The notes beneath the pieces were generated by a model. That model did no database searches. It saw only the letters and a program-made list of their open reading frames with translations, and was not told where the DNA came from. DNA of 16,117 nt from positions 1 through 16,117 of the forward strand of contig CAYORK010000027.1 in assembly GCA_964406345.1 (NCBI GenBank). The letters are read 5' to 3'. Positions 5,875 through 14,378 of this stretch are shown in pieces. Position 1 is the first letter of the stretch. Each line of letters begins with the position of its first letter. This stretch comes from SYAN01 sp964406345 (GTDB lineage Bacteria > Actinomycetota > Actinomycetes > Nanopelagicales > Nanopelagicaceae). The position numbers and the translations under genes are program-made.

Positions 5875-8001
5875 TCAGGTCTTATGGACCAACCAGATCT
5901 GTGCGCTATGGGCTAGGACATTCGAGTTCTCGCCAGGGCGTTTGATGTGTGGAGTGAAGAGTTCGTCTGCGATTGATGAGTCGAAGAGTGAGCGATAGGA
6001 ATCTCCCCAGCGATCATCCGGCAAGGTGAATTCATGGTCCTTGAGATCGGCATTGAGGAAGAGCAAAAGTCCTTGTTCAGCGCTCGCCTCTATGAACACT
6101 GCTAGATAGCGGCGATCCCCTTGATGCCAATTCTCCTGGTCCATCTCCATACCATTGCGACGAAACCAAGCGACATCCTTTCGCTTCGTTCCAAGGTCTA
6201 GGTTTCCAGTGAAGAAGTCCGAGATTCGTTCCACCATGAAGGTCTTTCGAATCTTGAGGAGGGATTTGAGCGAGTCCATGATGTCTTGTTCGCGGGTAGT
6301 GGGATCCCAAGTGAGGAATTGGCCACCATGGAAGTTCTCGAAACTACTGAATTCACGATTCGGATCGAAAGAGTAGGCGTTATTCGACCCCGCCTGACTC
6401 CGCGAGAGTTCATCGCCCATCGAGAGCATGGGCACCCCGGAAGAGAGGACGAGCGTTGCAAGGAGAGATTTCTTCAAGCGATGGCGCAGCTCGTTGATGG
6501 ACTCATCCTTGCTTTCGCCTTCGATACCGAGATTCCAGGATCGATTGTGATTCGATCCATCGCGGTTCTCTTCGCCGTTGGCCTGGTTGGACTTCTCTTG
6601 ATAGGTGACCAGATCATGCAGAGTGAAGCCATCGTGGGCTGTGATGAAGTTGATCGATGAGGTAGGACCTCGGAAATAGAAGATGTCGTGAGAACCGGAG
6701 AGGCGTTTGGCGATATCTGCCACACCTTCGCTGAATCCTCGGGCTGGATTGCCTAGCCAGAATTGGCGCACCGAATCTCGGTAGTGGTCATTCCACTCTC
6801 GCCACGGATGCGGAAACTCGCCCAATGCGTAGCCGGAGATATCCCAAGGTTCGGCGATCAACTTGCGTTCTCTAAGGATCGGGTCCGCAGTGATCGCTGA
6901 GATCAGCGGCCCATGAGTATCGATCTCGTAACGACCCCTTGTCAGCGCTGTAGTGAGATCGAAACGGAAGCCATCGACTCCAATCACCTCGCTCCACCAG
7001 TGGAGTGAATCGATGATCATTCGCGTGATGAAAGGGTGCCGTGTGTCGACCGTATTGCCACATCCCGTGAAGTCTTCGTACGTATCAGGACCTCCCTCAG
7101 GAGAGACGCTCCGATAGAAGCTCTTGTTATCGATTCCTCGGAAAGAGAGAGTGGGTCCATTGATTCCGCCTTCAGCGGTGTGGTTGTAGACGAGATCAAG
7201 GATGACCTCGATCCCACTCTCATGGAGAGCATCGACCGCATCTTGTAGCTCCTTGATCGGATCATCGGTCGCCGCAAAGGCCCGATGTGGAGCCGAGAGT
7301 GCGATCGGGTTGTAGCCCCAGAAGTTCTCTCGCCCACGAGATAAGAGAGAGGGCTCGGAGAGAAAGTGTTGGATCGGCATCAACTCGAGAGCTGTGACTC
7401 CAAGCTCTTTCAAGTGTCGGATCGTTGATGGATCGCCGAGTGCCTTGTAGGTACCTCGCTCTGCAGCCGGGATCTCTTTATTCAGCATCGTCAATGCTCT
7501 GACATGGGCTTCGTAGATCACAGTCTCACTCCACGGATGTGTGGGGCGATGGATCGCTCGGGGATGAGTGTCCGTTACGACCGAGAGCGGTACGAATCCA
7601 AGAGAGTTGCGATCGTCCTGGCTCGATAGATCACCTTCGCCGCCCAGGTCGGTTGCGTGATGCCCGTAGATCTCAGGTGCGAGGAGGAGTTCGCCATCAA
7701 GAAGATGTGCATACGGGTCGATCAGGATCTTCTTCGGGTTGAAGCGCCAGCCTTCCTCTGGTCGCCACGGTCCATGGACTCGATATCCATATCGGTCGCC
7801 GACCTTGACTCCTGCGAGGTGGCCATGCCAGATCGGTCCTTCACGATGAGCGAGCGAGAAGCTCACCTCTTGACCGCGATCGTCGACCAAGACCACTTCC
7901 ACGGCATCGGCTGCCGGGGCCCAGAGCGCAAAGTCGACACCTCCCGCCACCGGGTGCGAACCGAGTCTTATGCCCGCTCTGAAACTGCTCGCCGGCCTCA
8001 T
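5875..8001 (-). CDS. glgX: glycogen debranching enzyme GlgX
   Basis: A 708-residue isoamylase-type enzyme of family GH13. It cuts alpha-1,6 branches from glycogen, usually the short limit branches left by glycogen phosphorylase. An N-terminal CBM48-like domain (about 10-100) precedes the barrel. Catalytic regions are DLVYNH (269-274), GFRFD with nucleophile Asp348, IAEPWD with acid/base Glu384, and AHDGF with His456-Asp457. All key residues are present and the length is normal for GlgX/TreX proteins. The ATG at 8001 has AAGGTGA six bases upstream. It diverges from etfB with a 67-base spacer and converges on the SIMPL gene. No other glycogen genes are in the window. Confidence 0.96.
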   Translation of the reverse strand: MRPASSFRAGIRLGSHPVAGGVDFALWAPAADAVEVVLVDDRGQEVSFSLAHREGPIWHGHLAGVKVGDRYGYRVHGPWRPEEGWRFNPKKILIDPYAHLLDGELLLAPEIYGHHATDLGGEGDLSSQDDRNSLGFVPLSVVTDTHPRAIHRPTHPWSETVIYEAHVRALTMLNKEIPAAERGTYKALGDPSTIRHLKELGVTALELMPIQHFLSEPSLLSRGRENFWGYNPIALSAPHRAFAATDDPIKELQDAVDALHESGIEVILDLVYNHTAEGGINGPTLSFRGIDNKSFYRSVSPEGGPDTYEDFTGCGNTVDTRHPFITRMIIDSLHWWSEVIGVDGFRFDLTTALTRGRYEIDTHGPLISAITADPILRERKLIAEPWDISGYALGEFPHPWREWNDHYRDSVRQFWLGNPARGFSEGVADIAKRLSGSHDIFYFRGPTSSINFITAHDGFTLHDLVTYQEKSNQANGEENRDGSNHNRSWNLGIEGESKDESINELRHRLKKSLLATLVLSSGVPMLSMGDELSRSQAGSNNAYSFDPNREFSSFENFHGGQFLTWDPTTREQDIMDSLKSLLKIRKTFMVERISDFFTGNLDLGTKRKDVAWFRRNGMEMDQENWHQGDRRYLAVFIEASAEQGLLLFLNADLKDHEFTLPDDRWGDSYRSLFDSSIADELFTPHIKRPGENSNVLAHSAQIWLVHKT

Positions 8002-8007
8002 ATCGTC

Positions 8008-8013
8008 ACCTTA
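8008..8013 (-). promoter_or_regulatory. glgX start signal: Shine-Dalgarno or -10 element
   Basis: On the minus strand TAAGGT lies six bases before the glgX ATG. It fits the TANNNT -10 of a leaderless gene, but it also contains AAGGTGA, a good ribosome binding site. If it is the latter, a TATGGT some bases further upstream could be the -10. The sequence alone does not decide. Confidence 0.35.
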
Positions 8014-8055
8014 TCTTCACCATATCCCCAGATAGAGCGAAAAGTGACTGGCGAG

Positions 8056-8061
8056 TAACAT
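8056..8061 (+). promoter_or_regulatory. -10 box for leaderless etfB transcript
   Basis: TAACAT fits TANNNT and ends seven bases before the etfB ATG at 8069. There is no Shine-Dalgarno sequence between them, so a leaderless mRNA is likely. Confidence 0.5.
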
Positions 8062-8068
8062 CCGCGAC

Positions 8069-8863
8069 ATGAAGATCGCAGTCTGCGTCAAACAAGTCCC
8101 GGATTCGTGGGCGGAGAAGAAGATGGTCGATGGCCGACTCGATCGGGAGAGCGTCGACGCAGTCCTCAACGACCTCGATGAATATGCCATCGAAGAGGTG
8201 CTTCGGATCGTCGAACCGCTCAATGAGGCTGCAGGGAGTGAAGTTCACACTGTCACCTTGATCTCGATGGGTCCCGATCGCGCGAGCGAGGCCCTTCGTA
8301 AGGGCTTATCAATGGGCGCACACGATGCGATTCTCATTTCGGACCCGCTCCTTGCCGGTAGCGATGCGCTCGCCACTTCGCGCGTGCTCGCCAAGGTGAT
8401 CGCCGATGGCGGATTCGATCTCGTGTTCTGCGGTACCGAATCGACAGATGCTCGAATGAGTGTCATTCCGGCGATGTTGGCTGAGAGGCTCGGATGGGCC
8501 CATCTGACTTTCGCAGGCGCGGTCCGAGCCGGAGATGGATCGGTCGAGATCGACCGCATGACTGAGTTCGGCATCGAGACGATGGCTGCATCGTTCCCAG
8601 CGGTTGTGAGTGTGATCGAGAAGATCAACGAGCCACGTTACCCATCCTTCAAGGGAATCATGGCGGCGAAGAAGAAGACGATCGAGACCAAGTCTCTCGC
8701 TGACTTAGGTATCGAAACATTTCTTGTCGGTGCAAGCGCATCGTGGTCGAAGGTAGAGAACTCTTCACCTCGTCCACCGCGCGATAAGGGTGTCAAGATC
8801 GAGGATTCCGGAGATGGTGGCAACAAGTTGGTCGAGTTCCTATTGGAGAAGAGAGTCGTATGA
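8069..8863 (+). CDS. etfB: electron transfer flavoprotein beta subunit
   Basis: A 264-residue EtfB/FixA protein. It pairs with EtfA to carry electrons from acyl-CoA and related dehydrogenases towards the respiratory chain, binding AMP. The family opening MKIAVCVKQVPDSWAEK, the DEYAIEE segment near residue 46, the GTESTDA motif (about 121-127) and the KINEPRYPSFKGIMAAKKK signature (about 187-205) are all present. Length is normal. It shares a promoter region with divergent glgX and overlaps etfA by ATGA. The same fixA-fixB order upstream of iscS and trmU occurs in Mycobacterium, which supports vertical inheritance. Confidence 0.96.
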   Translation: MKIAVCVKQVPDSWAEKKMVDGRLDRESVDAVLNDLDEYAIEEVLRIVEPLNEAAGSEVHTVTLISMGPDRASEALRKGLSMGAHDAILISDPLLAGSDALATSRVLAKVIADGGFDLVFCGTESTDARMSVIPAMLAERLGWAHLTFAGAVRAGDGSVEIDRMTEFGIETMAASFPAVVSVIEKINEPRYPSFKGIMAAKKKTIETKSLADLGIETFLVGASASWSKVENSSPRPPRDKGVKIEDSGDGGNKLVEFLLEKRVV

Positions 8864-9810
8864 GCGCGTTGATCCTGATCGACCATAGTGATGGTCAGGT
8901 TGCCAAGAGTGCGGCCGAATTAGCAGTCTTTGGCAAGAGACTTGGCGAAGTAACAGGTCTTCTCTTGGTATCGCCTGGAGAGGCTTCGTCCCTAACTGCA
9001 AAGTTGAGCGGTATCGATCTCACTAAGGTGATCGTCATCGAGTCAGACGACTTTGCGAAAGTCGGCATCCCAGCTCTCGCAGGTGCGATTGCGGAACAAG
9101 TGCGAGCTCTTTCTCCAAAGGCGCTATTGATTGCTTCCACTTCTCGTGGCAAGGAGATCGCTGCGAGAGTCGCTGTTGCGACCGAAAGCGGAATCATCAC
9201 GGATGCGGTGGATCTCGATGCCAGCCGAAAGAGTTCACAATCAGTCTTCGGCGGTTCCTTCTCTGTGACTTCAGCAGTGACCACTCCGACGGCGGTAGTG
9301 ACCATACGTCCAAGTTCCATCGACGCACCAGCTGTCACATCTCAACCCGTGATCGAAGAGGTGAAGTACTCAGCACCGGATGCGCTTCGAAAGCAATCAA
9401 TCAGCAAGGTGCAACCGCCAGTCAAAGGTGGCCGTCCAGAGTTGACCGAGGCAAAGATCGTCGTCTCTGGTGGTCGAGGCACCAATGGTGACTTCGCTCC
9501 GGTTGAAGCATTCGCTGACCTCCTCGGCGCTGCAGTCGGTGCGTCACGGGCTGCTACCGATGCTGGTTGGTATCCGCATACTCATCAAGTAGGTCAGACT
9601 GGAAAGACCGTCAGTCCGAATCTCTACGTCGCGTGTGGCATCTCCGGTGCAATTCAGCACCGTGCCGGAATGCAGACGAGCAAGACAATCGTCGCGATCA
9701 ACAAGGATCCTGAGGCTCCCATCTTCGAAGTCGCGGATTTCGGTGTCGTTGGAGATCTCTTCGCCGTGCTTCCGCAGGCGACGAAGGAGCTTTCGAGCAA
9801 GAAGGGCTAA
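8860..9810 (+). CDS. etfA: electron transfer flavoprotein alpha subunit
   Basis: A 316-residue EtfA/FixB protein, the FAD-binding partner of EtfB. The N-terminal half (to about 190) is the alpha/beta ETF domain. The C-terminal half holds the FAD-binding signature: SGGRGT near 203, GASRAATDAGW near 227, QVGQTGK near 244, LYVACGISGAIQHRAGM near 252-268, and INKDPEAPIFEVADFGVVGDL near 278-298. No residue of the signature is missing. ATG at 8860 overlaps the etfB stop, with GGAGAAGAG upstream, so the subunits are made in step. Confidence 0.97.
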   Translation: MSALILIDHSDGQVAKSAAELAVFGKRLGEVTGLLLVSPGEASSLTAKLSGIDLTKVIVIESDDFAKVGIPALAGAIAEQVRALSPKALLIASTSRGKEIAARVAVATESGIITDAVDLDASRKSSQSVFGGSFSVTSAVTTPTAVVTIRPSSIDAPAVTSQPVIEEVKYSAPDALRKQSISKVQPPVKGGRPELTEAKIVVSGGRGTNGDFAPVEAFADLLGAAVGASRAATDAGWYPHTHQVGQTGKTVSPNLYVACGISGAIQHRAGMQTSKTIVAINKDPEAPIFEVADFGVVGDLFAVLPQATKELSSKKG

Positions 9811-9822
9811 TCGCCGGGAGCC

Positions 9823-9828
9823 TAGACT
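9823..9828 (+). promoter_or_regulatory. -10 box for leaderless iscS transcript
   Basis: TAGACT fits TANNNT and ends six bases before the iscS ATG. It lies in the 24-base gap after etfA, so iscS-mnmA can be transcribed separately from etfBA. Confidence 0.5.
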
Positions 9829-9834
9829 TCACTC

Positions 9835-11031
9835 ATGTCCAGGCTTTCAACAGGGCGTATCTACTTCGATCACGCTGCCACCACCGCGATGTCGCCGCGT
9901 GCGCTGGCAGTGGTTGCAGAAGAGATGGCAGTCCTGGGAAACCCATCGAGCCTGCATCATGATGGGCGAAAGGTCCGGGATCTCGTCGAAGGATTCCGTG
10001 AGCGAATCGCGGCTCGGATCGGAGCAGGCCCCAGTGAGGTGATCTTCACCGGTTCCGGAACTGAGGCGAACAACAGTGCGATCAAAGGCCTCTTTTGGTT
10101 TCGAAACCCCCGCAAGGTCATCGTCACTACCGCTATCGAGCATCACGCGGTCTTGGATCCGATCCATTGGTTGATCGAACATGAGGGAGCGATCCTTCGT
10201 GAAGTGAGAGTCTCGCGCGAAGGCGCCATCGACATTGATCATCTCGAAGAGATCGTCCGCTCCGAAGGTGACGCGATTGCATTGATCTCACTCATCCACA
10301 CCAATAACGAGCTTGGTACATCGATCACGCCGGATGAGATGGCTCGTATCAAGACGGTGGTCGGAGACCTTCCACTTCATCTTGATGCCGTGCAATCGAT
10401 TGGCAAGGTTGACTTCGACTTCAGAGCGAGTGGGGCAACGAGCGTTGCCATCTCGGCACATAAGATCGGTGGGCCGCTGGGAGTTGCGGCTCTCATCCTT
10501 CGTCGCGGAGTAGAGATCACGCCACTTCTCCATGGTGGTGGACAAGAGCGCGACATCCGCTCCGGTACCCTCAACGCCCCTGGCATCGCAGGGCTCGCAA
10601 CAGCGATCGAAGAATCCTTCGACGAGCTCAATGAACGCCAGCTCAAAGTACGAACTCTCCGAGAGCGCCTGATCGATGGCGCCAAGAAAGCTGTTCCAGA
10701 ATTGCGAGTCAATGGTCGCGGCGATGCACCTGGCATCATCAACATCACCTTCCCTGAGACCGAGAACGAAGCCTCACTCCTCCTTCTTGATGCGCGAGGC
10801 ATCTCCTGTTCCACTGGCTCTGCCTGCAGTCAAGGATTGGCGCAGCCGAGCCATGTCCTCTTAGGGATCGGATTGAGTGAGAAGGATGTCAGCGCCTCGC
10901 TTCGATTCTCGCTCTCGCATCTGAATACCGAAGCGGAAGTGGATCACTTCATCTCTCTGATCGGGGAGGTCGTTGGGAGCGCGAAGGCAGCCTTCCAGGC
11001 GACATTGCCCAGTGTGAGGGCGATCTCGTGA
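9835..11031 (+). CDS. iscS: cysteine desulfurase (IscS/NifS type)
   Basis: A 398-residue PLP enzyme that takes sulfur from cysteine as an enzyme persulfide and passes it on. FDHAATT (11-17) and TGSGTEANN (72-80) are the usual PLP-site motifs, EHHAV (102-106) carries the stacking His, and SAHK holds the PLP lysine (Lys210). The catalytic Cys is in TGSACSQG (Cys331), in the short-loop class I setting. It overlaps mnmA by GTGA, and MnmA needs a persulfide donor, so tRNA thiolation is its most likely job; Fe-S cluster supply is also possible. The order iscS-mnmA after etfBA matches Mycobacterium. Confidence 0.95.
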   Translation: MSRLSTGRIYFDHAATTAMSPRALAVVAEEMAVLGNPSSLHHDGRKVRDLVEGFRERIAARIGAGPSEVIFTGSGTEANNSAIKGLFWFRNPRKVIVTTAIEHHAVLDPIHWLIEHEGAILREVRVSREGAIDIDHLEEIVRSEGDAIALISLIHTNNELGTSITPDEMARIKTVVGDLPLHLDAVQSIGKVDFDFRASGATSVAISAHKIGGPLGVAALILRRGVEITPLLHGGGQERDIRSGTLNAPGIAGLATAIEESFDELNERQLKVRTLRERLIDGAKKAVPELRVNGRGDAPGIINITFPETENEASLLLLDARGISCSTGSACSQGLAQPSHVLLGIGLSEKDVSASLRFSLSHLNTEAEVDHFISLIGEVVGSAKAAFQATLPSVRAIS

Positions 11032-12128
11032 GCGCTCTCAGAGTGATCGCAGCGATGAGTGGTGGCGTTGACTCCGCTGTCGCTGCAGCGCGTGCGAAAG
11101 AAGCCGGATACGAGGTCATAGGCGTTCATCTCGCGCTCTCGAAGAACCCGCAGAAGTATCGCTCTGGCGCAAAAGGTTGTTGCACGATCGAAGATTCGCA
11201 CGATGCACGTCGCGCCGCGGATCGCATCGGCATTCCGTTCTACATCTGGGACATGTCCGATGAGTTTCACAAAGAAGTGGTCGAGAACTTCCTCGATGAG
11301 TACAAGTCTGGCCGGACGCCCAATCCCTGTCTTCGTTGCAACGAGAAGATCAAGTTCGCTGCCGTCCTTGATCGAGCGCAAGCGATGGGATTCGATGGCG
11401 TGGTCACGGGGCACTACGCCCAGATGCGCGAAATCGAGATGGATGGCGAGAGGTTTCGCGCGATGTATCGAGCGGTCGATGAGAGCAAGGATCAGTCCTA
11501 CGTTCTCGCAGTCTTGAACCAGCGTCAGTTGCAGGGGGCATATTTCCCTCTGGGTGACACAACCAAAGAGATGGTTCGCGAAGAGGCGAAGCGAAGGGGA
11601 TTGGCAGTGGCGGCGAAACCGGATAGCCATGACATCTGCTTCGTACCCTCTGGTGATAACGCCGGATGGTTGAGAGAACGTCTCGGTAGCGAGGTCGGCG
11701 AGATCGTCGACACCGAAGGCCAGCACCTCGGCCAACATAAGGGCGCCTACACCTACACCGTCGGACAACGCCGGGGATTGGGGATCACTACGCCCCGTGA
11801 GGATGGAAAGCCACGATATGTCCTGCGTATCGAGCCGAAGAGCAACACTGTTGTAGTTGGCGAACGCGAAGAATTGGCGATCAAAGAGATCGATGGGGAG
11901 CGAGCGATCTGGTGCGGACCTCGCCCCACCGGAGTCAATCGTGGTGCAGTGCAGGTGAGAGCCCATGGACGACGGATTCCATGCTCATATGAGGTTGATG
12001 CACCAGATGGCGAGAAGATCACCATCGTCTGCGACGAGGAGATCATCGGACTCGCGCCTGGACAAGCTGCAGTGATCTATGACGGTGATCGTGTCGTAGG
12101 AAGTTCGACGATCAACGCGACGCGGTGA
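11028..12128 (+). CDS. mnmA: tRNA 2-thiouridylase MnmA
   Basis: A 366-residue enzyme that places sulfur at C2 of the wobble uridine in tRNAs for Glu, Gln and Lys, using ATP. The PP-loop SGGVDS (11-16) binds ATP. Cys101 (in NPCLRCNEKIKF) is the nucleophile and Cys204 (in SHDICFVP) the persulfide-carrying partner. GHYAQ near 128 and TVGQRRGLG in the central domain also match, and a C-terminal beta-barrel follows. Start is GTG at 11028 with GAGGG seven bases upstream, overlapping iscS. It ends four bases before the likely ligA start. Confidence 0.97.
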   Translation: MSALRVIAAMSGGVDSAVAAARAKEAGYEVIGVHLALSKNPQKYRSGAKGCCTIEDSHDARRAADRIGIPFYIWDMSDEFHKEVVENFLDEYKSGRTPNPCLRCNEKIKFAAVLDRAQAMGFDGVVTGHYAQMREIEMDGERFRAMYRAVDESKDQSYVLAVLNQRQLQGAYFPLGDTTKEMVREEAKRRGLAVAAKPDSHDICFVPSGDNAGWLRERLGSEVGEIVDTEGQHLGQHKGAYTYTVGQRRGLGITTPREDGKPRYVLRIEPKSNTVVVGEREELAIKEIDGERAIWCGPRPTGVNRGAVQVRAHGRRIPCSYEVDAPDGEKITIVCDEEIIGLAPGQAAVIYDGDRVVGSSTINATR

Positions 12129-12132
12129 AGTG

Positions 12133-14187
12133 ATGATGGCAAAGAAGCAGGTGCAAAACCCCTCACAAGTGCGACAGAAGATGCACCAACTCGCTGAGGA
12201 GATTCGGGAACATCAATATCGTTATTACGTCGAGGATCGACCGACGGTCAGTGATGCGCAGTTCGACGATCTCTGGCGCGAGCTTCTCACTCTTGAGGAG
12301 TCCTATCCCGACCTCGTCGATCCGAACTCACCGACGAGGGAGGTAGGAGGTGGCTTCTCCACTCACTTCACTCAGGTCGATCACATCGAGCCGATGATGA
12401 GTCTGGACAATGTCTTCGACGATGATGAGTTGAAGGCATGGTTTGAGCGTGTCGAAAAGGAGATCTCACCTTCATGGCTCTGCGAAGTAAAGGTCGATGG
12501 TCTTGCGATCAATCTGCTCTATCAGGATGGGGTGTTGGTTCGAGCGCTCACTCGGGGTAATGGAACTACTGGCGAAGATGTCACCCTCAATGTGAAGACG
12601 ATCAAAGGCCTGCCCCATCGTTTGGATGGAGAGTCCCATCCGCGCCTCATCGAAGTTCGTGGCGAGGTCTACTTCCCGCTGGCTGCCTTCAAGGAACTCA
12701 ATGAATCCCTCGAAGAGGGCGGCAAGAGCCCTTTCGCAAATCCCCGCAATGCTGCTGCTGGATCACTCCGACAGAAGGATCCGCGCGTGACGGCGTCTCG
12801 GCCACTTGCTGTCATCGTCCATGGCATCGGCTCGATCGATGGTCGTAGTTTCGCTACTCAAGGTGAGGCTTATGAAGCGATGCGCGGCTGGGGCTTGCCA
12901 GTGGGTGGATATGTAGAGGTAGTGAAGACGCGAAACAAGGTTGAGGGCTTCATTCAACGTTTTCTAGAACATCGACATGATCTCGAGCATGAGATCGATG
13001 GTGTCGTCATCAAAGTCAATGAATTAGACCTGCAACGAAGACTTGGCGCGACATCTCGCGCACCACGATGGGCGATCGCTTACAAGTATCCGCCTGAGGA
13101 AGTGACGACCACGTTGATCGACATCAAGGTGAGTGTCGGTCGGACCGGTCGAGTGACTCCCTATGGCTTGATGGAGCCGGTGAAAGTTGCGGGATCCACG
13201 GTCACGCATGCAACTCTCCACAATCAGATGGAGGTGGCACGAAAAGGTGTACTGATCGGCGACACCGTCATCTTGCGAAAGGCCGGGGACGTCATCCCTG
13301 AGATCTTGGGACCTGTCACAAGCGCACGCGATGGGAGTGAGCGGCCTTTTGTCATGCCGACAGAGTGTCCCGAGTGTGGAACTCGACTCCGCGCCATCAG
13401 CGAGGGTGATGTCGACATCAGATGCCCGAATGCACGGTCCTGTCCTGCGCAACTACGGGAACGTCTCTTTTATATCGGATCTCGTGCCGCACTTGATATC
13501 GACATCCTTGGGATGGAGGCAGCCAACGCACTTCTTGAAAGCGGTGCGGTCGAGGATGAGAGTGGGATCTTCTCGCTTACCGAGAGAGAACTAGGCAAGA
13601 TCCCCTTCTTCACCAAGAAGGATGGATCACTCTCTGTCACAGCCGAGAAGTTTCTAGCGGCTCTTGCTGGAGCCAAGGATCGACCACTTTGGCGAGTCTT
13701 GGTTTCGCTCTCGATCCGTCATGTAGGACCGACGGCCGCGAGGGCGTTGGAAGAGAGTTTTGGTTCCATCGATGCGATCTCATCCGCAACGAGAGAAGAG
13801 CTCTCCGCAATCGAGGGAGTCGGTGAGGTCATCGCCGATTCGATCGTTGAATGGTTTGAAGTGCCATGGCATCGCCAGATCATCGAGCGATGGAAGAGCG
13901 CCGGAGTGCGTATGGTCGGTGCACCACGTTCCCAACTTGCACAGACGCTCAAAGGTTTGACCATCGTGGCGACGGGATCGCTCGAAGGATTCACCCGAGA
14001 CTCGGTCAGTGAAGCGATTACTTCGCGTGGCGGCAAGGCGAGCTCCTCGGTGAGCGCGAAGACAGATTTTGTCGTCGCCGGTAGTGCGGCTGGAAGCAAG
14101 TTGGCCAAAGCGGAGGAACTCGGAGTACGGATCCTCGATGAGGAGGAGTTCGTCACACTCCTTGAGAAAGGGCCGGACGCGCTCTGA
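12133..14187 (+). CDS. ligA: NAD-dependent DNA ligase LigA
   Basis: A 684-residue ligase that seals nicks in replication and repair using NAD. Domains in order: Ia (HQYRYYVEDRPTVSD, about 27-41); adenylation domain with catalytic Lys120 in EVKVDG; OB fold; a four-Cys zinc finger (Cys412, 415, 431, 437); helix-hairpin-helix repeats (about 440-580, including IEGVGEVIADSI); and a C-terminal BRCT domain (about 600-680). All are intact. Start codons GTG 12130, ATG 12133 and ATG 12136 lie in a row; GGTGAAG at 12124-12130 favours one of the ATGs. In many actinobacteria gatCAB follows ligA; here it does not. Confidence 0.97.
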   Translation: MMAKKQVQNPSQVRQKMHQLAEEIREHQYRYYVEDRPTVSDAQFDDLWRELLTLEESYPDLVDPNSPTREVGGGFSTHFTQVDHIEPMMSLDNVFDDDELKAWFERVEKEISPSWLCEVKVDGLAINLLYQDGVLVRALTRGNGTTGEDVTLNVKTIKGLPHRLDGESHPRLIEVRGEVYFPLAAFKELNESLEEGGKSPFANPRNAAAGSLRQKDPRVTASRPLAVIVHGIGSIDGRSFATQGEAYEAMRGWGLPVGGYVEVVKTRNKVEGFIQRFLEHRHDLEHEIDGVVIKVNELDLQRRLGATSRAPRWAIAYKYPPEEVTTTLIDIKVSVGRTGRVTPYGLMEPVKVAGSTVTHATLHNQMEVARKGVLIGDTVILRKAGDVIPEILGPVTSARDGSERPFVMPTECPECGTRLRAISEGDVDIRCPNARSCPAQLRERLFYIGSRAALDIDILGMEAANALLESGAVEDESGIFSLTERELGKIPFFTKKDGSLSVTAEKFLAALAGAKDRPLWRVLVSLSIRHVGPTAARALEESFGSIDAISSATREELSAIEGVGEVIADSIVEWFEVPWHRQIIERWKSAGVRMVGAPRSQLAQTLKGLTIVATGSLEGFTRDSVSEAITSRGGKASSSVSAKTDFVVAGSAAGSKLAKAEELGVRILDEEEFVTLLEKGPDAL

Positions 14188-14206
14188 ACGGCGCCGATCC
14201 GCAGAC

Positions 14207-14212
14207 TAGAAT
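14207..14212 (+). promoter_or_regulatory. -10 box for the small membrane protein gene
   Basis: TAGAAT, a good TANNNT box, ends six bases before the ATG at 14219. It implies a leaderless transcript that may also carry nadD, rsfS and the phosphatase gene. Confidence 0.5.
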
Positions 14213-14218
14213 CTCCTC

Positions 14219-14359
14219 ATGTTCTCATCTCTGCTTTTGGCAGTCCTCTCAGGTGAGGTAGTCCGTGAGATGCCAGCATCGCCGCTCTTCTTCGGGCTAT
14301 TCACCTTCGGCGTGCTCGCACTCCTGCTCTACTTCACGATGAGAATCGATCGCGACTAG
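14219..14359 (+). CDS. small single-pass membrane protein upstream of nadD
   Basis: A 46-residue reading frame (MFSSLLLAVLSGEVVREMPA at its start) with one hydrophobic helix (about residues 23-40) and a basic tail MRIDRD. The pattern of an E-x-M-P segment, then a P/F-F-G turn, then a helix resembles small membrane proteins that I recall in the nadD region of other actinobacteria; I cannot verify this here. Support comes from its own -10 box, a start at the expected leaderless distance, codon use like its neighbours, and its fit in the gap between ligA and nadD (19 bases before nadD). Function unknown. Confidence 0.7.
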   Translation: MFSSLLLAVLSGEVVREMPASPLFFGLFTFGVLALLLYFTMRIDRD

Positions 14360-14378
14360 ACCTGGCTCACATCCCTTC

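Noticed and set aside
5866..5880. possible terminator between the convergent SIMPL and glgX genes
   Set aside because: Only 4 bases separate the two stop codons, and I see no hairpin with a U-tract there.
10944..11966. 340-codon open frame on the minus strand
   Set aside because: It lies opposite mnmA and the end of iscS, both of which have complete catalytic motifs. Its product shows no family motif, so it is a by-product of codon bias.
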